Assembly: GCF_004564375.1 (NCBI RefSeq)
Contig: NZ_CP038267.1
Location: forward strand, 1 to 64,000
Reading direction: 5' to 3'
DNA: 64,000 nt
From: Nocardioides euryhalodurans
Lineage (GTDB): Bacteria; Actinomycetota; Actinomycetes; Propionibacteriales; Nocardioidaceae
Numbering within the stretch: the stretch's first letter is position 1; every line of letters starts with the position of its first letter. The position numbers and the translations under genes are program-made. The notes below the pieces were generated by a model, which was given only the letters and a program-made list of their open reading frames with translations, was not told the DNA's origin and did not search any database. Below, one piece after another: positions 1 to 8,100 of the stretch.

Positions 1-850
1 CGAGGGCGAGAGGTCCTTCTCCTTCGAGTTCATGCCGCCCAAGGACGAGGCGGGCGAGGAGCAGCTCTGGCGGGCGATCAGCGAGCTCGAGCCCTACCGA
101 CCGACCTTCGTGTCGGTGACCTACGGCGCCGGCGGGTCCTCGCGCGACACGACCGTGCGGGTGACCGGGCGGATCGCCCGCGAGACGTCGATGGTGCCGA
201 TGGGGCACCTGACCTGCGTCGGCCACACCCGCGAGGAGCTGACCGACATCCTCGCCTCGTACGCCGCCGCGGGCGTCCACAACGTGCTCGCGCTCCGCGG
301 CGACCCGCGCGAGGGGCCGCGCGCGGAGTGGACCCCGACCGCGGGCGGGCTCACCCACGCCGACGAGCTGGTCTCGCTCGCCAGGGGCATCGGCGGCTTC
401 ACGGTCGGTGTCGCGGCGTTCCCCGGGGGTCACCCGGGCGCGGAGTCGATCGAGCGCGACGTCGAGGTGCTGCTGCAGAAGCAGCGCGCCGGTGCGGAGT
501 TCGCGATCACCGACATGGTCTTCCGCGTCGGCGACTACGTCGACCTGGTCGAGCGGGCGCGGGCGATCGGCGCCGACCTCCCGATCCTCCCCGGCATCAT
601 GCCGATCCTGAACCTCGGCCAGGTCACGCGGATGGCCGAGCTGTCGGGGCGCGAGATCCCGGCCGAGGTGCGCGCCCGAGTCGAGCAGCACGCCTCCGAC
701 CCCGCGGCGCTGCGCGCCGAGGGGATCCGGATGGCCGCCGAGCTCTGCGAGCAGCTGCTCGACGCGGGGGCGCCGGGGCTGCACTTCTACACGCTCAACC
801 GGTCCCGGGCGACCCGGGAGATCTTCGCCGCGCTGCGGATCACCGTCTGA
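1..850 (+). CDS. metF: 5,10-methylenetetrahydrofolate reductase (5'-truncated by window edge)
   Basis: MetF reduces 5,10-methylene-THF to 5-methyl-THF using FAD and supplies the methyl group for methionine synthesis in the cytosol. The frame is open from base 2 and reads SFSFEFMPPKDE at once, which is the conserved MetF amino end. The ATG at 32 is therefore an internal Met and the true start lies a few codons outside the window. Also visible are YGAGGSSRDTT, HLTCVGHTREEL, LALRGDPREGP and the C-terminal HFYTLNRS, all typical of the TIM-barrel MetF family. About 282 residues are visible, close to the family's usual 290-310. The stop is at 848-850. A short membrane ORF follows on the same strand after 40 nt. 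Confidence 0.95.
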   Translation, partial: EGERSFSFEFMPPKDEAGEEQLWRAISELEPYRPTFVSVTYGAGGSSRDTTVRVTGRIARETSMVPMGHLTCVGHTREELTDILASYAAAGVHNVLALRGDPREGPRAEWTPTAGGLTHADELVSLARGIGGFTVGVAAFPGGHPGAESIERDVEVLLQKQRAGAEFAITDMVFRVGDYVDLVERARAIGADLPILPGIMPILNLGQVTRMAELSGREIPAEVRARVEQHASDPAALRAEGIRMAAELCEQLLDAGAPGLHFYTLNRSRATREIFAALRITV

Positions 851-890
851 CCCGGTCGCGCTGCGTGCCACTCGGGAGCAGGATGGGGGC

Positions 891-1133
891 GTGCAGAGCC
901 AGGTCGAGCGTGACGACAAGACGGTCACCATCGTCACGGGCGTGCTCCTGGGCGGGCTCGTCACGGCTCTCGGGCTGGGGCTGCTCCGGGTCGCCGTCGA
1001 GGTCCTCGGGCTCCCTGACCGCCTCGGTGAGGGCCTGTGGCTGGCCGTCCAGGCCGTCGCGCTGGCGGCGGCGGTCGGCCACGTGTGGCGGCACGGCGGG
1101 CCTGAGCGAGGGGTCGTCAGGCCGGCCCGATGA
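891..1133 (+). CDS. Small hypothetical membrane protein (80 aa)
   Basis: I do not recognise the family. The product has a charged start (QSQVERDDK), one strongly hydrophobic segment at about residues 13-40 and a second weaker one at about 50-67, so one or two membrane helices are likely. It starts with GTG. No clear Shine-Dalgarno is seen, but a CAGGAT hexamer lies 6 nt before the GTG, which fits the leaderless-type starts elsewhere in the window. Its last 17 nt overlap the 3' end of the convergent flavoprotein gene. It may be a lineage-specific ORF, and a spurious call cannot be excluded. Confidence 0.5.
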   Translation: MQSQVERDDKTVTIVTGVLLGGLVTALGLGLLRVAVEVLGLPDRLGEGLWLAVQAVALAAAVGHVWRHGGPERGVVRPAR

Positions 1134-2412
1134 CCTGCGCGACCAGCGCCGCGGACAGGCCGACGAACGGCACACCACCGCCCGGCCGGGCGTGGGCACC
1201 GGCCGCGTAGAGCCCCGGGATCGGTGTGGTCGGACCGAGCCGTCGGCGCACGGTGCCGCGGCCCTGCCAGAGCACGCCCATCGCCGATCCGCCCTCCTCC
1301 ACCTGCGCACGCGGAGACCGGTCGACGCGCACGACGACCTGCTGGCGGACGTCCAGCCCGGTGCGGGCGAGCGCGACGAGCAGGTCCTCGGCCAGCCGGC
1401 CGTGACCGTGCACGGTCCAGGCCACGTGGCCCTCGGGTGCGCGACTGCCGGCCCGGACGACCAGGGTCGGGTCGCCGTGGAGCACCAGCTCGTGGCCGAC
1501 GTCGGGCACCTCGCCGGCGAGCCCGACGTGGGCCACCACCGGCGGCAGGGCGGGCATGGTGCGGGCGACGTACGGCGCGACGGTCGGCAGTCGCCGTGGG
1601 TCGATCGCGCAGACGACGGCGTCGGCGTCGAGCTCGCCCGCGTCGGTCGTCGCCCCGACGCAACGGCCCTCCCGGAGGACGAGGTCGCGGACCGTGGTGC
1701 CGGTGAGCACCGAGACACCACGGGTCGCCATCCGCGCGGTCAGCGCCTCGGTGACCCGGGCCAGCCCGCCGGGGGCGGTCCAGGCGCCGAAGCGCTGCTC
1801 GAGGTAGGAGTGGAGCCCCAGCCAGGCCGGCACGTTGCGCAGGTCGTGCCCCTCGGCGACGAACCGGTGTCCCGCCACCAGGCGCAGCCGCTCGTCGCGG
1901 AAGTCCTTGCGCAGCCGGCGGTGGAGCATCTCCCGGCTGTCGAGCAGGGCGACGGCCTCGCGCGGGAGCCGGTCGCGCGGCGTCGGCACCTCGAGGTGGT
2001 GGCGGCGCAGCGCCTCCCAGACCTCGCCGTACGACGCCACGTGGTCGAGCCACGCCTGACCCAGTCCCGGGGCCAGCGCCTCGAACGCCCGCAGCTGGGC
2101 CGCGCGGGAACCGCCCGGCAGGTCCAGCCGGCTGCCGTCGGCGAAGCGGTGGGTCCGGATCACCTCGACCGGCTCGAGCTCCAGCTCGCGCTCGAGCGGG
2201 CGCCCGGACTTGCGGAAGAGGTCGCGGAGCACGGCGGGGAGCAGCGTGGAGTGGGCGCCGCGGTCCCAGGCGAAGCCGTCCTCGCTCCACAGGGTCAACG
2301 CGCCGCCCGGGGTGGGCTGCTGCTCGACGAGGGTGACCTCGTGGCGGAGCTTGGCCAGCCGCGCCGCCGTGGCCAGCCCGCCGAGGCCGCCCCCGATCAC
2401 CACGACGCGCAT
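1117..2412 (-). CDS. NAD(P)/FAD-dependent oxidoreductase, phytoene desaturase (CrtI)-like
   Basis: The 431-aa flavoprotein begins with a Rossmann dinucleotide-binding motif (VVVIGGGLGGLATAARLA, residues 3-20) followed by an acidic residue at the end of the second strand (LVEQ). It ends with the typical C-terminal FAD motif GLYAAGAHARPGGGVPF. This layout matches CrtI/amine-oxidase-type desaturases and the related retinol-saturase-like proteins. No crtB, crtE or other carotenoid gene lies nearby, so the substrate cannot be named. The ATG start at 2412 sits directly before the Rossmann fold, as expected. The DUF4126 gene ends 10 nt upstream on the same strand, so the two may be co-transcribed. 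Confidence 0.8.
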   Translation of the reverse strand: MRVVVIGGGLGGLATAARLAKLRHEVTLVEQQPTPGGALTLWSEDGFAWDRGAHSTLLPAVLRDLFRKSGRPLERELELEPVEVIRTHRFADGSRLDLPGGSRAAQLRAFEALAPGLGQAWLDHVASYGEVWEALRRHHLEVPTPRDRLPREAVALLDSREMLHRRLRKDFRDERLRLVAGHRFVAEGHDLRNVPAWLGLHSYLEQRFGAWTAPGGLARVTEALTARMATRGVSVLTGTTVRDLVLREGRCVGATTDAGELDADAVVCAIDPRRLPTVAPYVARTMPALPPVVAHVGLAGEVPDVGHELVLHGDPTLVVRAGSRAPEGHVAWTVHGHGRLAEDLLVALARTGLDVRQQVVVRVDRSPRAQVEEGGSAMGVLWQGRGTVRRRLGPTTPIPGLYAAGAHARPGGGVPFVGLSAALVAQVIGPA

Positions 2413-2422
2413 GGCGAGGAAC

Positions 2423-3016
2423 CTACCCGGCCGGTGCCGGCTCCTCGTCGCGGCGCTTCCAGCGACGCCACCCGCGACGGACCAGCCGTGCCAGGACGTA
2501 GAGCATGACCAGCCCGCCGGCGAGCAGCACGCCGGCGATCAGGGCCGCGGCACGGGGGTGGTCGATCGCGAACCACACGACTCCCAGGACCGCCAGGTCC
2601 TCGGTGATGCTCGCGGCCACGTTGCTGACCGGCTCGGGCGAGGAGTTGATCGCGAGCCGGCTCCCGGCCTTGACCGAGTGGGACAGGAGCGCCGTCCCGC
2701 CCCCGACCACGCCGAGCACAGCCTGCTCCAGGGTGGTCGCGTCGCCGGCGAGGAGGACACCGATGACCGCACCCGCGGTGGGCCGGATCAGCGTCGAGAT
2801 CGCGTCCCACGTGGAGTCGATGTAGGGGACCTTGTCGGCGACGAACTCCATCGCGTAGAGGAAGCCCGCCACCACCAGCACGTCGCCCCGCCCCAGCGCG
2901 TCGGGGACCTGCTCGAGGTCGCCGAACCGGTCGGCGAGCCCCAGCACCAGGACCACCAGGTAGGCGTTGACGCCACTGGCCCAGCCGCTGGAGAAGGCGA
3001 GGGAGAGGGACTCCAC
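2423..3016 (-). CDS. DUF4126 family membrane protein
   Basis: The protein is about 197 aa with five or so hydrophobic segments. Recognisable family stretches are the N-terminal SSGWASGVNAYLVVLVLGL, the central DKVPYIDSTWDAI and the glycine-rich GVVGGGTALLSHSVKAGSR, all typical of DUF4126. The function is unknown. I chose the GTG at 3016 (VESLSLAFSSG...) because the upstream ATG at 3082 would overlap the preceding YbaK-like gene and add a polar, poorly conserved leader. The C-terminus is basic (RRGWRRWKRR), consistent with a cytoplasmic end. It lies between the flavoprotein and YbaK genes on the same strand. Confidence 0.75.
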   Translation of the reverse strand: MESLSLAFSSGWASGVNAYLVVLVLGLADRFGDLEQVPDALGRGDVLVVAGFLYAMEFVADKVPYIDSTWDAISTLIRPTAGAVIGVLLAGDATTLEQAVLGVVGGGTALLSHSVKAGSRLAINSSPEPVSNVAASITEDLAVLGVVWFAIDHPRAAALIAGVLLAGGLVMLYVLARLVRRGWRRWKRRDEEPAPAG

Positions 3017-3056
3017 GGGTCGATGATAGGGACCCCGTGGCAGGGAGGGCTGCTCC

Positions 3057-3530
3057 TCAGTCGACGTCGACCGGTGTGGCACCGGTCAGGGCGATCAGCT
3101 CGTCGTACGTCGTGGAGAAGACGGCTGCCGGGTGGCCGGCCGCGGCCCAGACGACGTCGTAGCGCTGCAGCCACGAGTCGAGGTAGGTCGGGACCGGGGC
3201 GGGGTGGCCGATGGGGGAGACGCCGCCGATGACCTGCCCGGTGTGGCGGCGTACGAACTCCGCGTCCGCGCGGGCGAGGCGGCCGGCGCCGATCCGCGCG
3301 GCGGTGGCCGACGTGTCGACGCGGTGGGCGCCGGAGGTCAGGATGAGCAGGGGACTACCGTTGTCGTCGAAGACGAGGCTGTTGGCGATGGCGCCGACCT
3401 CGCAGCCGAGGGCCTCGGCTGCCAGGGCTGCGGTGTGGACCGACTCGGGCAGGACCACGATCTCGCCGGTGCCCCGGCGTCGCGCGTGCTCCTCCCGAAA
3501 TCGGGTGATCCCGGCATGCTCGGTCGACAT
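3057..3530 (-). CDS. YbaK/EbsC-family aminoacyl-tRNA deacylase-like protein
   Basis: Members of this family hydrolyse mischarged aminoacyl-tRNAs in trans. The 157-aa protein shows the YbaK fold landmarks: LTSGAHRVDTSATAA in the middle, then RHTGQVIGGVSPIGHPAP and a C-terminal VFSTTYDELIALTGA. The position usually held by the functionally important lysine (IVKSLVF-type) reads IANSLVF here, with Asn instead of Lys. The tRNA substrate is therefore uncertain, and the subgroup may differ from classical Cys-tRNA(Pro) deacylases. A second, canonical YbaK lies at 46212-46724. The ATG at 3530 has no strong Shine-Dalgarno. The gene is divergent from the small membrane protein at 3596. Confidence 0.8.
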   Translation of the reverse strand: MSTEHAGITRFREEHARRRGTGEIVVLPESVHTAALAAEALGCEVGAIANSLVFDDNGSPLLILTSGAHRVDTSATAARIGAGRLARADAEFVRRHTGQVIGGVSPIGHPAPVPTYLDSWLQRYDVVWAAAGHPAAVFSTTYDELIALTGATPVDVD

Positions 3531-3595
3531 ACTGCGACCCTAGTCGTCCCGTCCGGTGACCCGGACGGGGCCGGGGTGACACGGAGGAGGGACGG

Positions 3596-4069
3596 ATGGG
3601 GCGGCAACGGCCCAGGTCGGTGACCAACGCGGTCCGGGTGCAGGCGGCGCTGGTCCTCGTGACTGGGATCGGGACGGCGATGGTGGCCGTGCTGCGCGAC
3701 GACCTGCTCCAGCTGTGGGCGGATTCGCGGGGTGGTCTCGACGCCGTCGAGCAGAGCTCGATCCCGCCGCCGGCGTTCGTGCCGGTCGCCGTCGTGTCCT
3801 TCATCGTCTACGCCCTGCTGGTCTGGGTGCTCGCGTCGCTGTTCGGCAAGGGGCACCGCTGGGCGCGCTACGCGCTGGGTGCCACGGCCGTGGCGTTCGT
3901 CTTCTCGATGCTCGTCATCTACCGGGCGGAGCCGCCGGCCCTGCTCCTGGGGCTCGGGGCGGTCGCGGTGGTGCTCAACGGGGTGCTGGTCTGGCTGCTC
4001 GCCCACCGTGACACCGCCGAGTTCATCCGTGGCGCGCAGCTCGCCGAGCAGCGCTCGCACACCTCCTGA
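3596..4069 (+). CDS. Hypothetical membrane protein, about 4 TM
   Basis: The 157-aa protein has four hydrophobic segments at about residues 16-34, 63-83, 92-110 and 114-136, joined by short charged loops (FGKGHRWAR between helices 2 and 3). The N-terminus is basic and the C-terminus polar. The pattern resembles the small DUF-type integral membrane proteins common in actinomycetes, but I cannot assign a family. An excellent ribosome-binding site (GGAGGAGGG) sits 5-6 nt before the ATG. The gene is followed by a run of GACCGGCTCCT repeats and a strong hairpin at 4099-4124, so it is probably monocistronic. Confidence 0.75.
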   Translation: MGRQRPRSVTNAVRVQAALVLVTGIGTAMVAVLRDDLLQLWADSRGGLDAVEQSSIPPPAFVPVAVVSFIVYALLVWVLASLFGKGHRWARYALGATAVAFVFSMLVIYRAEPPALLLGLGAVAVVLNGVLVWLLAHRDTAEFIRGAQLAEQRSHTS

Positions 4070-4098
4070 CCGGCTCCTGACCGGCTCCTGATCGGCGC

Positions 4099-4124
4099 CC
4101 CGGGACCTGCTGACCGGTCCCGGG
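4099..4124 (+). terminator. Intrinsic-type hairpin after the 3596-4069 gene
   Basis: A perfect 9-bp stem (CCCGGGACC / GGTCCCGGG) encloses an 8-nt loop, with no U-tract behind it, as is common in actinomycetes. It separates the upstream membrane-protein gene from the damage-inducible cassette. Just before it, at about 4069-4090, GACCGGCTCCT occurs twice in tandem. Confidence 0.6.
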
Positions 4125-4143
4125 TCCGGCGCGCCCGGATTCC

Positions 4144-4174
4144 TTGACGCGTTGTCGGGGGTGGGGTGTACCTT
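4144..4174 (+). promoter_or_regulatory. Candidate promoter of the DUF6504-HEPN-dnaE2 cassette
   Basis: TTGACG at 4144-4149 and TACCTT at 4169-4174, with a 19-nt spacer, form a plausible SigA-type promoter. The LexA box begins 9 nt behind the -10 box, where bound LexA would block open-complex formation or early elongation. The spacer is slightly long, so the exact hexamers are uncertain. Confidence 0.5.
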
Positions 4175-4183
4175 GGATCCTGT

Positions 4184-4199
4184 TCGAACATCTGTTCGA
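4184..4199 (+). promoter_or_regulatory. LexA (SOS) box
   Basis: The sequence TCGAACATCTGTTCGA is an exact palindromic match to the actinobacterial and mycobacterial SOS box, TCGAAC-N4-GTTCGA. It lies about 140 nt before the first gene of the cassette and just behind the candidate promoter. This predicts repression by LexA and induction by DNA damage for DUF6504, the HEPN protein and DnaE2. Confidence 0.9.
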
Positions 4200-4336
4200 T
4201 GTCTCGGACGATCGGACCCGGTGGGGCGACCTCGACCCCCGCCCCGCCGGGTCCGCCGGGTGACGGTGCCGCGGGTGCCCGCCCCGGTGGCCGACAACGC
4301 GGGTCGAGGGGTCGAGAGTCGCCGGAAGGAGCAGTC

Positions 4337-4696
4337 GTGAGGCGGTACGACGACCCCGTGGAGGTGCGCCGTGGCTGGGTGGAGGGCCCGGCCCATCGTG
4401 GGGAGGGGCCTGAGCAGTTCCTGTGGCGCGGGCGGCTGTGGAAGGTGCGGGCGGTGCTCGCCCACTGGGTCGAGACCGGCCCCTGGTGGCAGTCCTCGGG
4501 GGTCCGGGCGGTGATCGGCTCCGACGAGGCGTCGACGGCCCCTGTGACGACACCGGGCGCCACCGCGACCGACCTGCTGGTCGAGCGCGAGCTCTGGCGG
4601 GTCGAGGCCGGCCGGGGTGCGGACGCCGGCGGGGTCTTCGACCTCTCCTTCGACTGGACGCAGGGCAGCTGGCAGCTCGTCGGCTGCGAGGACTGA
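4337..4696 (+). CDS. DUF6504 family protein
   Basis: The 119-aa soluble protein has family-typical motifs: YDDPVEVR at the start, EQFLWRGRLWKVRAVLAHW in the middle with a run of tryptophans (ETGPWWQS), and a C-terminal LWRVEA...WQL stretch. DUF6504 proteins are commonly encoded beside DnaE2/Y-family polymerase genes in actinobacteria. The biochemical role is unknown. The GTG at 4337 is preceded by a strong GGAAGGAG ribosome-binding site. It is the first gene behind the LexA box, so it is probably damage-inducible. The next gene starts 10 nt downstream. Confidence 0.8.
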   Translation: MRRYDDPVEVRRGWVEGPAHRGEGPEQFLWRGRLWKVRAVLAHWVETGPWWQSSGVRAVIGSDEASTAPVTTPGATATDLLVERELWRVEAGRGADAGGVFDLSFDWTQGSWQLVGCED

Positions 4697-4706
4697 GGAG
4701 GACACC

Positions 4707-5186
4707 ATGGACCACACCGACGACGGCTTCGTCAGCCCCCACGCCCTGCCGGCCACCGCCCACTCCTACCTCTCGCGGTCGGCCGCCTCGCTGCAGGAGG
4801 CGATCCTCGCCCCCGACGTCCCGGCGCGCTACGCCTGCGCCCACGTCGCCGCGCTGCGGGCCGCGGCTGCGCTGCTCGCGGCCCGGGCGCGCCCGGCGCC
4901 CACGCGCCGCCGGCCGCAGCGCAACGCCTGGGTGCTGCTCACCGAGGTGGCTCCCGAGCTGGGGGAGTGGGCCCAGTTCTTCGCGGCGGGCGCCGCCAAG
5001 CGGGCGGCGGCCGAGGCCGGCTCGACCCGGGCGGTCACCGAGCGGGAGGCCGACGACCTGGTCCGTGACGCCGACCGGTTCCTCGCCGTGGTCGAGCAGC
5101 GCCTCGGCCTGGTCCCGCACGCGGCCGTGGCCGGCCGGATCGCCGCTCCGCGTGCTGCCGTGGGGCCACGGGCCGGTGTCGCCTGA
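4707..5186 (+). CDS. SAV_6107-type HEPN domain protein
   Basis: The 159-aa, mostly helical, alanine-rich protein resembles the SAV_6107 HEPN family found next to dnaE2 in streptomycetes. Features include SYLSRSAASLQEAI and RYACAHVAALRAAAALLAAR near the start, NAWVLLTEVAPELGEWAQFF in the middle, and a final helix EADDLVRDADRFLAVVEQR. A C-terminal RLGLVPH segment is reminiscent of the R-x(4-6)-H catalytic motif of RNase-type HEPN domains, but I cannot tell whether it is functional. It starts at ATG 4707 behind GAGGAG and its end overlaps the dnaE2 start by 11 nt. Its role in the mutasome cassette is unknown. Confidence 0.75.
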   Translation: MDHTDDGFVSPHALPATAHSYLSRSAASLQEAILAPDVPARYACAHVAALRAAAALLAARARPAPTRRRPQRNAWVLLTEVAPELGEWAQFFAAGAAKRAAAEAGSTRAVTEREADDLVRDADRFLAVVEQRLGLVPHAAVAGRIAAPRAAVGPRAGVA

Positions 5187-8100
5187 CCCGTTCGTCCATC
5201 TCCACGTCGCCTCCGGATACTCCCTCCAGTACGGCGCCTCCCACCCGCACACCCTGGTCGAGCGGGCCGTGGAGCAGGAGATGGACGTCCTGGCCCTCAC
5301 CGACCGCGACGGCACCTACGGTGCGGTCAAGTTCGCCCGGGCCTGCCAGTCGGCGGGTGTCCGGCCGGTGCTCGGGGTCGACCTCGCCTACCGGCCGACC
5401 GTGCCGGTGGGCGACGGCGCCCCGGTGGCCGCGCGACCGCGGACCCCGGTCCGCGGCGGCAGCTTCCGCGACCCCGCCAGCGACCGGGGCGGCCTGCCGC
5501 GGGTGACCCTGCTGGCCCACGCGGGGGGCGAGGGCGGGGGTCGTGCCGGGTGGGCGGCGATCTGCCGGCTGGTCTCCGAGGTCCACCTCGCCGGCGAGCG
5601 GGGACAACCGGTGGCGACCGCCGCGCTGCTCGCCCCCCACCTCGCGAGCGGCGACGTGGTGGTGCTGCTCGGCCCGGGCTCCGAGGTCGGTGCGGCGCTG
5701 ACCCGGCGCCGCGACGACCTGGCCCTGGCCGCGCTCGCGTCCTGGCGCGACCTCGTCCCCCGGGAGAACCTCTTCCTCGAGCTGGTCTCCCACCGGCTCC
5801 CCGGTCGGGGCGGCACCTGGGGTCCCGGCACCTCCGCCCACGCCGCCCGGACCGCCGGCGTGGCCCGGCAGGCCGGGCTCGGAGCGGTGCTCACCAACGC
5901 CGTCCGCTACGCCGACCGGCTCGACGCCCCGACCGTCGACGTCCTCGACGCCGCCCGCCGGCTGGTCGCCCTCGACCGCCGGCACGTCGACCGGGGCAAC
6001 GCCGAGGGCTTCCTCAAGTCGGGCAAGCAGATGGCCGAGGTGGCCGAGGAGGTCTGCCGGCTGGCCGGGCTCGGCGACTCCTCCGGCGAGGCCGAGCGGC
6101 TGCTGGCCGCGACCCGGACGCTGGCCGAGCGGTGCGCCCTCGACCCCCGGGCCGACCTCGGGATCGGCCAGGTCCACCTGCCCGAGCTCGAGACCGCGGC
6201 CGGGGCGACCCCGGCCCTCGCGGGCGACCCCGCCGCCGCCGACCGGCTGCTCCGGGAGCGGTGCGAGGCCGGCATCGGTCGTCGCTACGGCTCCGCCCCG
6301 CGGCAGCGGATCTGGAAGCGGCTCGACGACGAGCTGGAGGTGGTCCGCGGGCTGGGGTTCGCCTCCTACTTCCTCACCGTCGGCGACATCACCGACCTGA
6401 TCCGTGACCTCGGGGTGCGCTGCGCGGCCCGCGGCTCGGGGGCCGGCAGCCTGGTCAACTACCTCCTCGGGGTCTCCGGGGTCGACCCGATCCGCCACGA
6501 GCTGCTGCTGGAGCGCTTCCTCTCCCCGCTGCGGGGGTCGCTGCCCGACATCGACGTCGACGTGGAGTCGGCCCGGCGGCTCGAGGTCTACGAGGCGATC
6601 CTCGACCGCTACGGCGGCGAGCGCTGCGTCTGCGTGTCGATGATGGACACCTACCGCGTCCGCCACGCGGTGCGCGACGTGGGCGGTGCGCTCGGGATGC
6701 CCCCGGGCGAGATCGACGCGATCGCCAAGGCGTTCCCCCACATCCGGGCCCGTGACGCCCGCAACGCGCTGCGCGACCTGCCCGAGCTCGGCGCCAGCGG
6801 CCTCACCGACGAGCGGCTCGACCTGTTCTTCCGGCTGGTCGAGCGGCTCGACGGGCTGCCCCGCCACGTCGCCATGCACCCCTGCGGGGTGCTGCTCTCC
6901 GACACCACGCTGCTCGACCGGACCCCCGTCGAGGCGTCGTACGCCGGCTTCCCGATGAGCCAGTTCGACAAGGACGACGTCGAGGACCTCGGCCTGCTCA
7001 AGCTCGACGTGCTCGGGATCCGGATGCAGTCGGCGATGGCCCACGCGGTCGCGGAGCTGCGGCGCGTCGACGACGTCGAGGTCGACCTCGACGACGAGGC
7101 GCAGGTCCCCTTCGACGACCCCGACACCTACGCCATGATCAGCGCCGCCAAGACCCTGGGCGTCTTCCAGATCGAGTCGCCCGGCCAGCGGGAGCTGGTC
7201 GGCAAGTCCGGGATCGGCTCCTTCTCCGACATCATCACCGACATCTCGCTCTTCCGGCCCGGCCCGGTCAAGAGCGACATGATCACCCCCTACCTCGAGG
7301 CCAAGCAGGGCTGGCGGGAGGCCACGTACCTCCACGACGACCTGCGGCCGATCCTCGGGCCGACCCACGGCGTGGTGGTCTTCCACGAGCAGGTGATCGA
7401 GATGATCGCCCAGCTCGCCGGCATCTCCTACGCCGAGGCCGACGAGAAGCGGCGTGCCCTCGGCGACACCGCCGGGATGGCCGAGACGCGGCTGTGGTTC
7501 TTCCCGCGCGCGCTCGGCCGCGGCTACCCCCTGCCGGTGGTCGAGCGGATCTGGGAGGTGCTGGCCGCCTTCGCCAGCTTCGGCTTCTGCAAGGCCCACG
7601 CCGCCGCCTTCGCGCTGCCCACCTTCCAGTCGGCCTGGCTCAAGGCCCACTGGCCGGCCCACTTCCTGGCCGGCGTGCTCACCCACGACCCCGGCATGTA
7701 CCCCAAGCGGCTGATCCTCGACGACGCCCGCCAGTGCGGGATCCCGGTCCTGGGGCTCGACGTGAACGCCAGCGGTCGAGCCCACCTCGTGGAGCGGGTG
7801 CCCGAGGGCCTCGCAGACGGCTCCGGCGGACACGCGATCCGGTTGGCGCTCGCCGAGGTCAAGGGGATCAGCGACACCGAGGTGGAGCGGATCCTGGCCG
7901 CCCGCCCCTACCACTCGCTCGGCGACTTCTGGCACCGCGCCCGGGTGTCCCGGCCGGTCGTGGAGCGGCTGGTGCTGACCGGCGCCTTCGACCGCCTCTA
8001 CGCCATCGGCAGCGGCGACGAGCCCGCCGAGGGGCGGCTGACCCGGCGCGACCTGCTGCTGCAGGTGATGGAGCTCGACCGCTACGGCCGCGCGCTCGAC

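Noticed and set aside
328..2508. A 726-codon plus-strand frame across metF and the flavoprotein gene
   Set aside because: It is arginine/proline-rich, has no family motif and crosses two well-supported genes in other frames.
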